A DNA stretch of 64,000 nucleotides from Gelidibacter sediminis (GTDB taxonomy: Bacteria > Bacteroidota > Bacteroidia > Flavobacteriales > Flavobacteriaceae): assembly GCF_004364975.1 (NCBI RefSeq), contig NZ_SOBW01000007.1, positions 1,488,001 through 1,552,000 on the forward strand, in the 5' to 3' direction. The notes under the pieces are model-generated. The model saw only the letters and a list, made by a program, of their open reading frames with translations. It made no database searches and was not told where the DNA came from. Position 1 is the first letter of the stretch, and each line of letters starts with the position of its first letter. A program made the position numbers and the translations under genes. Shown here piece after piece: positions 26,432-34,089 of this stretch.

Positions 26432-26439
26432 TAGTTTTG
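26432..26439 (+). promoter_or_regulatory. -7 box of the paa operon
   Basis: TAGTTTTG matches TAnnTTTG perfectly. The operator at 26448-26463 would cover the transcription start. Confidence 0.55.
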
Positions 26440-26447
26440 TCAATTAG

Positions 26448-26463
26448 ACTAACGGTTGTTAGT
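26448..26463 (+). promoter_or_regulatory. TetR-type operator before paaE
   Basis: Perfect inverted repeat ACTAAC-GGTT-GTTAGT, just downstream of the -7 box. The inner 14 nt CTAACGGTTGTTAG agrees with the palindrome reported for Thermus PaaR (recalled as CNAACGNNCGTTNG) at all but one fixed position. Confidence 0.6.
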
Positions 26464-26555
26464 TAACTCTTCTCAGGTAACGAAAACCTTTGAGTTAGAT
26501 AATAAAATGAATTTAATACTAAAACTCTTGCTTTAAGAGATCTTTATAAAGGATT

Positions 26556-27629
26556 ATGGCAGAATTCCACAACATTAAAGTTGCAGATATTTATAAGGAA
26601 ACAAAAGATTGCGTTGTCATTGCTTTCGATGTTCCTGACGCGCTAAAAGATAAATTTAAGTTCCGTCAAGGGCAGCATTTAACCTTACGAAAAGAACTTA
26701 ATGGCGAAGATATTCGACGTAATTATTCGCTTTGCTCAAGTCCGTTGGATGGCGAGTGGAAAGTTGCCGTTAAAACCATTCGTGATGGTGTATTTTCAAA
26801 TTATGCATTTAACGATTTGAAAATAGGTGATACCCTTGAGGTAATGGCGCCACACGGTGAGTTTACAGTAGACGTTAATGTAGAGGCGAGCAACAATTAT
26901 ATCGCTTTTGCTGCGGGAAGTGGCATTACACCTTTGTTGTCTATCATTAAAACCCATTTGCACGAAGAGCCAAACAGTACCTTTAAATTGTTTTATTTGA
27001 ACAGGACTGTAAAATCCATTATCTTTAAAGAAGAAATAGAACAGCTTAAAAATGAGTTCTTTGATAGGTTTCAGGTCTTCTATTTTTTGACAAAAGAACA
27101 GCGCGATATTCCATTTTTAAACGGTCGTTTTGACAAGGAAAAATTAGCCGTGTTGACTAAGTCGTTCATCGATGTGCCTGATACCAATCATGCCTTCATC
27201 TGTGGACCTCAAGACATGATTTTCTTAATCCGCGACGAATTGCAAGCAGCGGGAATGCCAAAAGAGAATATCCATTATGAACTGTTTTTTACAGGAAGTT
27301 CTGAAGAAGAAAATAAACATATTGCCGAAGTTCTGGAACAAAGAATTGATGGCACACAAGTAACGATTATCGATGGAGGGAAGGAATTCCATTTCATTAT
27401 GGATGATGATTTTGACAACATCCTCGATGGAGCCTTGGCTGCAGGAGCCGATTTGCCTTTTGCCTGTAAAGGTGGCGTTTGCAGCACCTGCAAGTGTCAA
27501 GTGAAGGAAGGGTCAGTACAAATGAAAAAGAATTACGCGTTAGAAGATAAGGAAGTGGCACAAAATTATGTATTGAGCTGTCAGGCCGTCCCAACCAGTA
27601 AAAAGGTGGTGGTCGATTTTGATGTATAG
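26556..27629 (+). CDS. paaE: Phenylacetyl-CoA epoxidase reductase subunit PaaE
   Basis: 357 aa oxidoreductase feeding electrons from NADPH to the diiron subunit PaaA. Order: FAD-binding barrel (about 1-105, with RNYSLCSSPLDG near 50), NAD(P)-binding domain (105-235, AFAAGSGITPLLSIIKTHL near 125, FICGPQDMI near 212), and a C-terminal plant-type [2Fe-2S] domain with CKGGVCSTCKCQV near 305 and the last Cys in VLSCQA near 345. First gene of the paa operon; in E. coli paaE is last of the ABCDE set, so gene order differs. Confidence 0.93.
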   Translation: MAEFHNIKVADIYKETKDCVVIAFDVPDALKDKFKFRQGQHLTLRKELNGEDIRRNYSLCSSPLDGEWKVAVKTIRDGVFSNYAFNDLKIGDTLEVMAPHGEFTVDVNVEASNNYIAFAAGSGITPLLSIIKTHLHEEPNSTFKLFYLNRTVKSIIFKEEIEQLKNEFFDRFQVFYFLTKEQRDIPFLNGRFDKEKLAVLTKSFIDVPDTNHAFICGPQDMIFLIRDELQAAGMPKENIHYELFFTGSSEEENKHIAEVLEQRIDGTQVTIIDGGKEFHFIMDDDFDNILDGALAAGADLPFACKGGVCSTCKCQVKEGSVQMKKNYALEDKEVAQNYVLSCQAVPTSKKVVVDFDV

Positions 27630-27677
27630 TCCTAAAAGTTTTTAAAACGATATAGGTTGCTACTATAAAGAAATAAT

Positions 27678-27744
27678 TTGGGCGCCTGCCTGGCAGCAGA
27701 CAGGTTACGCTTCCCTAAAGTTATCGGGGCTACATCCTTAACGC
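27678..27744 (+). repeat. Degenerate 'GGGCG...CTTAACGC' intergenic element, copy 1
   Basis: Begins TTTGGGCGCCTGCC, has an imperfect CTGCCTG/CAGACAGG hairpin, and ends CTACATCCTTAACGCA. Shares start and end with 40756-40861 and the end with 36239-36338. Located between paaE and paaA. Confidence 0.6.
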
Positions 27745-27785
27745 AAATCAGAACATAAAAAATCATTTCACTAATACAGAATAAG

Positions 27786-28742
27786 ATGAGTGAAGAACAA
27801 ATTCGAAATTTAGAAGCCCAGTTCGAAGAACGGATCGCAAGAGACGAGAAAATTGAACCTAAAGATTGGATGCCGGAGAAATACCGCCAAACCCACATCC
27901 GTCAGATGTCGCAACACGCGCATTCTGAAATTGTGGGGATGCTTCCAGAAGGCAATTGGATTACCAGAGCGCCTTCGTTACGACGAAAAGTAGCCTTGTT
28001 GGCGAAAGTTCAAGACGAGGCAGGCCATGGTTTATACTTGTATTCCGCTTGTGAAACTTTGGGAATTTCTCGTGATGAGTTGTACGAACAATTACATTCG
28101 GGCAAAGCAAAATATTCTTCCATTTTCAATTATCCAACAGTCACTTGGGCTGATATGGGTGCTATTGGCTGGTTGGTAGATGGCGCAGCCATTATCAATC
28201 AGGTGCCGTTGTGTAATACGTCTTTTGGGCCGTATGCACGGGCAATGGTGCGCGTTTGTAAGGAAGAAAGTTTCCATCAGCGTCAGGGTTATGAAATCAT
28301 GATTAAGTTGGCTAACGGTACACCAGAGCAAAAAGAAATGGCGCAAGATGCCCTTAACCGTTGGTGGTGGCCAAGTTTAATGATGCTCGGTCCTACAGAT
28401 GCAGAATCTGTACATACGGAACAATCCATGAAATGGAAATTAAAGCGTAAATCTAACGATGAATTACGTCAGCAGTTTGTTGATCAAACCGTCCCGCAAG
28501 CCGATTTAATAGGACTCACCATTCCAGACCCCGATTTAAAATGGAATGAAGAACGCGGCAGTTATGATTTTGGTGAAATTGATTGGGATGAATTTTGGCA
28601 AGTGGTCAAAGGACACGGCCCGATGAATAAAGAGCGTATGAAAGCCAGAGTAGGCGCATGGGAAGGTGGCGCATGGGTGCGAGATGCAGCCATGGCCTAC
28701 GCATCCAAAAACGCCGAACGCAAAGAAAAAGAAGCAGTATAA
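27786..28742 (+). CDS. paaA: Phenylacetyl-CoA epoxidase catalytic subunit PaaA
   Basis: 318 aa. The diiron oxygenase subunit that forms the 1,2-epoxide of phenylacetyl-CoA. Ligand motifs of the four-helix ferritin-like core are visible: [16 protein letters not shown] near residue 75 (ExxH) and [16 protein letters not shown] near 160 (ExxxH-type). [16 protein letters not shown] near 60 and [11 protein letters not shown] near 195 are family-typical. The C-terminal 15 residues are Lys/Glu-rich. A 37-bp tandem repeat begins 19 nt after its stop. Confidence 0.95.
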   Translation: MSEEQIRNLEAQFEERIARDEKIEPKDWMPEKYRQTHIRQMSQHAHSEIVGMLPEGNWITRAPSLRRKVALLAKVQDEAGHGLYLYSACETLGISRDELYEQLHSGKAKYSSIFNYPTVTWADMGAIGWLVDGAAIINQVPLCNTSFGPYARAMVRVCKEESFHQRQGYEIMIKLANGTPEQKEMAQDALNRWWWPSLMMLGPTDAESVHTEQSMKWKLKRKSNDELRQQFVDQTVPQADLIGLTIPDPDLKWNEERGSYDFGEIDWDEFWQVVKGHGPMNKERMKARVGAWEGGAWVRDAAMAYASKNAERKEKEAV

Positions 28743-28760
28743 AAAGAATTTTGTCAGTTC

Positions 28761-28918
28761 GAGTGAAATTGCTTTTCGCAATTTTGTATCGAGAACCGAG
28801 TGAAATTGCTTTTCGCAATTTTGTATCGAGAACCGAGTGAAATTGCTTTTCGCAATTTTGTATCGAGAACCGTGTGAAATTGCACTTTCGCAATTTTGTA
28901 TCGTAAAGCGAGTGAAAT
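28761..28918 (+). repeat. 37-bp tandem repeat of a palindromic element between paaA and paaB
   Basis: Three identical 37-nt units (28761-28797, 28798-28834, 28835-28871), a fourth diverged 38-nt unit (28872-28909) and the start of a fifth. Each holds AAATTGC-TTTTC-GCAATTT (7-bp arms) between GAGTG and TATCGAGAACC. The first copy is preceded by TGTCAGTTC, the usual flank of a single-copy flavobacterial palindrome. Open frames read through it are artefacts. Confidence 0.85.
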
Positions 28919-28954
28919 CGATGACAATTCAATTTCAAAATAACAGATATAATT

Positions 28955-29242
28955 ATGTCAACAAAAAATTGGCCACTTTGGGAGGTCTTCGTCAGAAGTA
29001 AAAACGGATTGGAACATCGCCATTTTGGAAGTCTCCATGCCGCTGACGCGGAAATGGCGTTAGAGAATGCACGCGATGTGTACACAAGAAGAAATGAGGG
29101 GATCAGTATCTGGGTTGTAGAATCCAAAAACATCACGGCCTCTAATCCTGAACACAACGGCGAAATGTTTGAACCGGCCCAAGATAAAGTCTACCGCCAC
29201 CCAACATTTTACGAGTTGCCTGATGAGGTGAAATACATGTAA
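28955..29242 (+). CDS. paaB: Phenylacetyl-CoA epoxidase subunit PaaB
   Basis: 95 aa, the usual size for this small structural subunit. Contains WPLWEVFVRSKNGLEHRHFG near residue 7, SLHAADAEMALENARDVYTR near 27 and ISIWVVES near 51, all typical of PaaB. It bridges PaaAC dimers in the epoxidase. Starts 212 nt after paaA, beyond the tandem repeat. Confidence 0.95.
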   Translation: MSTKNWPLWEVFVRSKNGLEHRHFGSLHAADAEMALENARDVYTRRNEGISIWVVESKNITASNPEHNGEMFEPAQDKVYRHPTFYELPDEVKYM

Positions 29243-29245
29243 ATA

Positions 29246-29321
29246 GATTAACGATTGACGAGTTAAGATTTTTGATTTCAGAAGTTCAAAAATAAGCAAT
29301 CACAAATCATCAATCAACAAT
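29246..29321 (+). repeat. Long imperfect inverted repeat between paaB and paaC
   Basis: Left arm starts GATTAACGATTGACGAG; right arm ends AATCATCAATCAACAAT; centre AGAAGTTC. Related in sequence and design to 30099-30171. Confidence 0.6.
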
Positions 29322-29333
29322 ATTATAGATAGA

Positions 29334-30089
29334 ATGAATAATACCAATCTGTATCACTATATCCTCGGCATCGCCGATAACTCCCTAATCCTTGGACAAC
29401 GCATGGGCGAACTATGCGGTCACGGCCCAAGTTTGGAAACGGATATTGCCTGTACCAATATTTCACTCGATTTATTAGGGCAGGTGCGAAGCTATTATCA
29501 ATATGCCGCGAAAATTGCCCATGATGGCCGTACGGAAGACGACATTGCCATGCTACGTAAGGAGCGTGAGTATGTGAATGTGCTTTTGGCAGAACAACCC
29601 AACACCGATTTTGCTTACACCATGGCGCGTCACTTTTTGTTTGATGTATATCACTTTTTGTTCTTGACCGAGTTACAAAAAAGCAAGGATTTGACCTTGG
29701 CGGCCATCGCTACAAAATCACTTAAAGAAGTGAGTTACCACCAACGTTTTTCAACAGATTGGATTAAGCGTTTAGGTGACGGCACAGAAGAGAGTCACCA
29801 AAGAATGCAAAACGCCATCAACGATTTGTGGGCCTATACGGACGAATTATTCCATCAAACAGAAGCAGATAAAGCGATGGTTGCAGAAGGTATCGGTGTA
29901 GACGTGACCAAACTAAAAGCGGTTTACTATGATAAAGTCAATGCAATTTTAGAAGAAGCTACCTTATCAATTCCTGAATCAAAATACTTCCAAAAAGGAG
30001 GTAAAAAAGGCATCCATACGGAACATATGGGTTATCTATTAACCGAATTGCAATACATGCAACGTACTTATCCAAATATGGAATGGTAG
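29334..30089 (+). CDS. paaC: Phenylacetyl-CoA epoxidase structural subunit PaaC
   Basis: 251 aa ferritin-like protein that scaffolds PaaA. Typical stretches: YILGIADNSLILGQRMGELC near residue 8, PSLETDIACTNISLDLLGQV near 32, and TDFAYTMARHFLFDVYHFLF near 84; the C-terminus carries HTEHMGYLLTELQYMQRTYP. Flanked on both sides by related long inverted repeats. Confidence 0.94.
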   Translation: MNNTNLYHYILGIADNSLILGQRMGELCGHGPSLETDIACTNISLDLLGQVRSYYQYAAKIAHDGRTEDDIAMLRKEREYVNVLLAEQPNTDFAYTMARHFLFDVYHFLFLTELQKSKDLTLAAIATKSLKEVSYHQRFSTDWIKRLGDGTEESHQRMQNAINDLWAYTDELFHQTEADKAMVAEGIGVDVTKLKAVYYDKVNAILEEATLSIPESKYFQKGGKKGIHTEHMGYLLTELQYMQRTYPNMEW

Positions 30090-30098
30090 GACATTGCT

Positions 30099-30171
30099 GA
30101 TTGTTGAATTACGATTGACGATTTTAGAAGTACTTTAAAAATCAAAAATCAAAAATCGGCAATCAACAATC
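30099..30171 (+). repeat. Long inverted repeat between paaC and paaD
   Basis: GATTGTTGA (30099-30107) and TCAACAATC (30163-30171) are perfect ends; the arms continue with ACGATTGACGATTTT against AAAAATCGG-type sequence, centre AGAAGTACTTT. Same family as 29246-29321. Confidence 0.65.
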
Positions 30172-30182
30172 TTAAATAATTT

Positions 30183-30683
30183 ATGATCACCACCCAACAA
30201 CATATCGACCCCAAACTGATTGCGATTCTGGAAACAGTATCCGATCCGGAAATCCCTGTGCTTTCAATTATGGACATGGGTGTGGTACGCACTGCAATTA
30301 TTGAGGACGAAGTTGTGAAAGTACAGATCACCCCAACTTACAGCGGTTGCCCGGCGATGGATGTTATCGGTGATGATATTAAAAAAGCATTACAAGACAA
30401 AGGTTACCAATCGGAGGTAGAATTGATTTTAACGCCTGCTTGGACTACCGATTGGATTACGCCACGAGGCAGAAAAGCCTTGGAGGATTATGGTATTGCA
30501 GCGCCTTTGGGACCTGAAGCAGACAAAGATGTCTTGTTACACGGCAAACGCTTGGTAAAATGTCCACAATGCGGCTCAATCAATACAAAAATGGTGAGCC
30601 AATTTGGTTCTACGGCCTGTAAAGCACAATTTCAATGTGAAGATTGCCTAGAACCTTTTGATTATTTTAAATGTTTGAAGTAA
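30183..30683 (+). CDS. paaD: PaaD, Fe-S assembly factor for the epoxidase
   Basis: 166 aa: an N-terminal MIP18/DUF59 domain (about 10-100, VSDPEIPVLSIMDMGVVR and TPTYSGCPAMDVIGDDI) and a C-terminal zinc-ribbon-like region with CPQCGS near residue 124 and CEDC near 155. Family knowledge links PaaD to Fe-S or diiron centre maturation of PaaABCE. Confidence 0.92.
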   Translation: MITTQQHIDPKLIAILETVSDPEIPVLSIMDMGVVRTAIIEDEVVKVQITPTYSGCPAMDVIGDDIKKALQDKGYQSEVELILTPAWTTDWITPRGRKALEDYGIAAPLGPEADKDVLLHGKRLVKCPQCGSINTKMVSQFGSTACKAQFQCEDCLEPFDYFKCLK

Positions 30684-30786
30684 AAAATAATAATGAATAC
30701 TGATTTATGAATAGCGAATTAAGAAGTTGGAATCGGTTTCACTTCAAGATTTGGAAATTCAAAATCGATATTGATATCAAAAATAT
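30684..30786 (+). repeat. Low-complexity spacer between paaD and paaG
   Basis: 103 nt of GAATACTGA / GAATAGCGAATTAAGAAGT-type sequence related to the arms flanking the four-helix-bundle gene at 31612. No gene or promoter seen. Confidence 0.4.
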
Positions 30787-31566
30787 ATGAATTCAATTCT
30801 ATTAGAAATTAAAAACGGAGTAGCATTCATCACGCTTAATAGGCCTGAAGTGTTCAATAGTTTTAATCGTGAAATGGCATTCAAGCTCCACGATGTTTTA
30901 GATGCTTGTGAAAGTAATGATGATGTTAGGGCAATTGTTTTGACCGGAAATGGAAAAGCATTTTGTGCGGGTCAAGATTTAAAAGAAGTGACCTCACCAG
31001 AGCTCAATCCTGGATTTAAAAAAATTCTTGAGGAGCACTACAATCCAATCATCACTCGACTTCGATCTATTAAAAAACCAATTATCGGCGCCATCAACGG
31101 TGTGGCGGCAGGCGCAGGCGCAAATATCGCCTTGGCTTGTGATATAGTGGTTGCCCATGAGAAAGTTAGTTTTATTCAAGCATTCAGCCTTATAGGACTC
31201 GTTCCTGATAGTGGCGGAACCTTCTTTTTACCGCGACTTATCGGATTTCAAAAAGCATTGGCATTAGCCATGTTAGGTGATAAAATTTCCGCTGAAGAAG
31301 CAGAAAAAATGGGAATGATTTACAAAGTCCTGCCATTAGAGAGTTTTGAAGAGGAGGTTAATCAGCTTGCTTCAAAACTCGCTAGTATGCCAACAAAAGC
31401 CTTGGGAATGATCAAAGAATTATTCAACAATTCCATGACCAACGATCTCGAAGCGCAATTGGCTTTAGAATCTAAATTACAAATAGAAGCCGCTCAAACT
31501 GATGATTATTTGGAAGGCGTTACCGCTTTTGTAGAAAAGAGGAAACCGGAATTTAAAGGCAAATAA
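30787..31566 (+). CDS. paaG: Enoyl-CoA hydratase/isomerase, probable PaaG (epoxyphenylacetyl-CoA isomerase)
   Basis: 259 aa crotonase-fold enzyme. The oxyanion-hole segments are GNGKAFCAGQDLKEV near residue 57 and GVAAGAGANIALACDIVVAH near 105; an Asp in LVPDSGGTFFLPRLIG near 138 corresponds to the catalytic acid of PaaG, which turns the ring-1,2-epoxide into the oxepin. Assignment as PaaG (versus PaaF) rests on this Asp and on its placement after paaABCD; the second crotonase of the cluster at 39302 lacks it. Confidence 0.85.
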   Translation: MNSILLEIKNGVAFITLNRPEVFNSFNREMAFKLHDVLDACESNDDVRAIVLTGNGKAFCAGQDLKEVTSPELNPGFKKILEEHYNPIITRLRSIKKPIIGAINGVAAGAGANIALACDIVVAHEKVSFIQAFSLIGLVPDSGGTFFLPRLIGFQKALALAMLGDKISAEEAEKMGMIYKVLPLESFEEEVNQLASKLASMPTKALGMIKELFNNSMTNDLEAQLALESKLQIEAAQTDDYLEGVTAFVEKRKPEFKGK

Positions 31567-31586
31567 ATATAGAATACTGAACTGAA

Positions 31587-31608
31587 GAATAACGAATATT
31601 GAAGTTTG
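31587..31608 (+). repeat. Left inverted repeat of the four-helix-bundle cassette
   Basis: GAATAACGAATATTGAAGTT (+2 nt) matches the reverse complement of 32025-32046 at 20 of 22 positions and that of 32006-32025 at 17 of 20. It stands 3 nt before the gene. Confidence 0.55.
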
Positions 31609-31611
31609 AGC

Positions 31612-31980
31612 ATGGCGACTTATAAATATGATTTAGAAGAACGTTTAATTCAGTTTGCAGTAAATGTTATCTTAATTTCAGGTAAGATTGACGGAGGTTT
31701 CGCATCTCAACATTTATCAAAACAACTCATTCGTTCAGCAACGGCATCAGCTTTAAATTATGGAGAAGCTCAAAGCGCAGAGTCTTCTAGAGATTTTCTT
31801 CATAAAATGAAATTGTGCTTAAAGGAATTAAGAGAATCATTGGTGAATTTGAAAATACAAAAAGGAGCTGCGTTAATTCAAGATATAGAAAAAGTTGAAG
31901 TGTTATTAAAAGAAAATAATGAGCTTATAGCCATTTTTGTTTCAAGCATTAGAACTTCAACCAATAAGAATAAATTATAA
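31612..31980 (+). CDS. Four-helix-bundle protein (23S rRNA intervening-sequence protein family), copy 1
   Basis: 122 aa from ATG 31612. Contains LEERLIQFAVNVILISGKI, SKQLIRSATASALNYGEAQS and SRDFLHKMKLCLKELRESLV, the pattern of the S23/IVP four-helix-bundle family, first known from open frames inside intervening sequences of bacterial 23S rRNA. No pathway role is known. It sits between paaG and paaH and is bracketed by imperfect inverted repeats, as an RNA-level insertion would be. Not similar enough to the second copy at 33225 to suggest recent duplication. Confidence 0.85.
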   Translation: MATYKYDLEERLIQFAVNVILISGKIDGGFASQHLSKQLIRSATASALNYGEAQSAESSRDFLHKMKLCLKELRESLVNLKIQKGAALIQDIEKVEVLLKENNELIAIFVSSIRTSTNKNKL

Positions 31981-32005
31981 AAACATGAATCTAGTAGAGA
32001 ATTTT

Positions 32006-32046
32006 AACTTCGATATTCAGTATTCAAAATTCAATAGTCGTTATTC
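32006..32046 (+). repeat. Right inverted repeats of the four-helix-bundle cassette
   Basis: Two adjoining units, AACTTCGATATTCAGTATTC (32006-32025) and a second ending GTCGTTATTC (32025-32046), each able to pair with 31587-31608. The second ends immediately before the paaH ATG. Confidence 0.55.
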
Positions 32047-33228
32047 ATGAAAGTAGGAATTATAGGTAGTGGCACTATGGGAAGCGGCATCGCTCAAGTT
32101 GCGGCAACGTCGGGGTGTCTAGTCAAATTATATGATACCAATCAAGATGCATTGGATAAGGCAAAAAATGCTTTAGAAAACATCTTGTCAAGATTGGTTA
32201 CAAAAGGGCGGATTGAGGAATCCGAGAAATCTCGAATTCAAAACAATATTTCCTACGTCGACACTCTTAAAGATTTATCAGATTCTGATGTAACTATTGA
32301 AGCGATTGTGGAAAATTTAGACATCAAGAAAAACGTCTTTTCAGAACTGGAAACGTTTGTGTCTGATGACTGTATTATCGCCTCCAATACCTCAAGTTTA
32401 TCGATTGCTTCTATCGCGGCATCTTTAAAAAAACCAGAACGTTGTATTGGAATTCATTTCTTCAATCCCGCACCATTGATGCAATTGGTTGAGGTGATTC
32501 CAGCTATTCAAACTTCAAATGAAGTATTAGAGAAAGCAACTAAAATTATCTCCGATTGGAAAAAAACAGTGGCCGTTGCAAAGGACACTCCTGGCTTTAT
32601 TGTGAATAGAGTCGCACGTCCATTTTATGGTGAGGCATTGAGAATCTATGAAGAAGGTATTGCAGATTTTACAACTATAGATAAGAGTCTAAAGTCATTA
32701 GGTGGTTTCCGAATGGGCCCTTTTGAATTAATGGATTTTATCGGGAATGACGTGAATTATACCGTCAGTGAAACTGTATTCACCGCTTTCTATTTTGATC
32801 CAAGATACAAACCAGCCTTCACCCAAAAACGTTTTGCAGAAGCTGGTTATTTAGGGAGAAAATCAGGAAGAGGCTATTATAAGTATGATGAAAAAGGAGC
32901 AATTGTAGAACCGACTCCCACTGTCACTCTGAGCGCAGTCGAAGAGTCAAAAGTAGCACAGCAAATTTTTGATCGTGTGTTGGTCATGCTGATCAATGAA
33001 GCCGCTGATGCCTTACATATGAATGTCGCTACCGCAGAAGATATTGACAATGCTATGACCAAAGGGGTGAATTATCCAAAAGGTTTATTGGCTTGGGCTA
33101 ATGAAAAAGGCATCGATTGGTGTGTTTCTAAAATGGACGAATTGTACAATGAGTATCATGAAGACCGTTACCGTTGCAGCCCGTTGTTACGAAAAATGAA
33201 AGCCAAAGGGATGAGGTTTGAGGTATGA
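32047..33228 (+). CDS. paaH: 3-hydroxyacyl-CoA dehydrogenase PaaH, with an in-frame palindromic element
   Basis: 393 aa. Oxidises 3-hydroxyadipyl-CoA to 3-oxoadipyl-CoA with NAD+. Rossmann fold with VGIIGSGTMGSGIAQVAA at the start, IASNTSSLSIASIAASL near 113, IGIHFFNPAPLMQLVEVIP near 135 (catalytic His) and the C-terminal helical domains with GGFRMGPFELMDFIGNDVN near 218. Between the two C-terminal helical segments, residues 292-301 (VTLSAVEES region) are encoded by a dispersed flavobacterial palindrome (32922-32949) in frame. Its TGA overlaps the next ATG by 4 nt. Confidence 0.93.
   Translation: MKVGIIGSGTMGSGIAQVAATSGCLVKLYDTNQDALDKAKNALENILSRLVTKGRIEESEKSRIQNNISYVDTLKDLSDSDVTIEAIVENLDIKKNVFSELETFVSDDCIIASNTSSLSIASIAASLKKPERCIGIHFFNPAPLMQLVEVIPAIQTSNEVLEKATKIISDWKKTVAVAKDTPGFIVNRVARPFYGEALRIYEEGIADFTTIDKSLKSLGGFRMGPFELMDFIGNDVNYTVSETVFTAFYFDPRYKPAFTQKRFAEAGYLGRKSGRGYYKYDEKGAIVEPTPTVTLSAVEESKVAQQIFDRVLVMLINEAADALHMNVATAEDIDNAMTKGVNYPKGLLAWANEKGIDWCVSKMDELYNEYHEDRYRCSPLLRKMKAKGMRFEV
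32922..32949 (+). repeat. Palindromic element inside paaH
   Basis: TGTCACTCTGAGCGCAGTCG followed by AAGAGTCA: the common flavobacterial GTCAyTCTGAGCGCAGTCGA-type repeat with ACTCT/AGAGT ends, here in a reading frame free of stops. Confidence 0.75.
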
Positions 33229-33605
33229 GAACATCGAGATATCATTTTAAGTTTGAAGATTTGACAATTTATTCAGCTGCAATGGATTTTGGCGAAGTTG
33301 TGAATAATCAATCAAAGAAATTCCCTAAAGAGGAACGTTTTGAATTAACATCTCAATTTAAACGCGCTGCCGACTCAATCGCACTGAATATTGCAGAAGG
33401 TGCGGGAGGTTCAGACAAACAATTTCATAATTATCTAGGTAACGCATGGCATAGTGCACATGAATGTGTTTCCTGCAGTTCAAAAGCGTTATTGAGAAAT
33501 TATATTACGATAGAGGAAGATGAAGAAAATAGAAGATTAATAACGGAATTATCAAAAATGATCACAACGTTGCGGACCATAATTTATAAAAGAATCAAAC
33601 ATTAA
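33225..33605 (+). CDS. Four-helix-bundle protein (S23/IVP family), copy 2
   Basis: 126 aa. FKFEDLTIYSAAMDFGEVVN, FELTSQFKRAADSIALNIAE and WHSAHECVSCSSKALLRNYI are typical of the larger S23/IVP subfamily. The ATG overlaps the paaH stop (ATGA) and paaI follows after 13 nt, so it is translated as part of the paa messenger; unlike copy 1 it has no flanking inverted repeats. Function unknown. Confidence 0.85.
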   Translation: MRTSRYHFKFEDLTIYSAAMDFGEVVNNQSKKFPKEERFELTSQFKRAADSIALNIAEGAGGSDKQFHNYLGNAWHSAHECVSCSSKALLRNYITIEEDEENRRLITELSKMITTLRTIIYKRIKH

Positions 33606-33618
33606 TTTTTGAAAACGA

Positions 33619-34035
33619 ATGAAACCTATTGCCTCACACCTCATACCCTTTAAAATGTTAAACCAAGACCCCTACAGCACCTGGCTAGGCATCGAAATTT
33701 TAGAGTCTGAACTCGGCCGATGTAAGGTTGGGTTGACTATTCGCAAGGAAATGCTCAACAGTATGGGAAAAGCACATGGCGGCATCAGTTATGCTTTAGC
33801 AGACACTGCCTTTGGTTTTGCGGCCAATACGCATGGTAAATATGCGGTGTCTATTGAAACTAGCATCAATCATATTGAGGCTTTAAATGAAGGCGATTAT
33901 ATAACCGCGGAGTCGGTAATAGAGAAAGTGAAAAACAAATTAGGATTTAATATTATTGAAGTTAAGCGAGGTAATGAAGTAGTGGCGTTGTTTAAAGGTG
34001 TCGTATATAGGACAAATAAAGAATGGATAGAATAA
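33619..34035 (+). CDS. paaI: Hydroxyphenylacetyl-CoA thioesterase PaaI
   Basis: 138 aa hotdog-fold thioesterase. Typical PaaI elements: DPYSTWLGIEILESELGRC near residue 19, MGKAHGGISYALADTAFGF near 49 (with the active-site region HGG...D) and VSIETSINHIEALNEGDYI near 77. It is thought to rescue CoA from dead-end aryl-CoA esters in the phenylacetate pathway. Confidence 0.92.
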   Translation: MKPIASHLIPFKMLNQDPYSTWLGIEILESELGRCKVGLTIRKEMLNSMGKAHGGISYALADTAFGFAANTHGKYAVSIETSINHIEALNEGDYITAESVIEKVKNKLGFNIIEVKRGNEVVALFKGVVYRTNKEWIE

Positions 34036-34089
34036 CCAATATTGTTTAAATTTATTAAAAATTTATATTCACACTAAACACAAAACAAT

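Noticed and set aside
28761-28918. Possible CRISPR array
   Set aside because: Units are contiguous 37-mers with no unique spacers, and no cas genes are present.
28606-29157. 183-aa open frame on the minus strand over the paaA/paaB junction
   Set aside because: Produced by the 37-bp tandem repeat and by the antisense of paaA and paaB; the translation is a repeated peptide without any domain.
33225-33605. Inverted repeats around the second four-helix-bundle gene
   Set aside because: Looked for arms like those of copy 1; the gene overlaps paaH and no pairing flanks were found.
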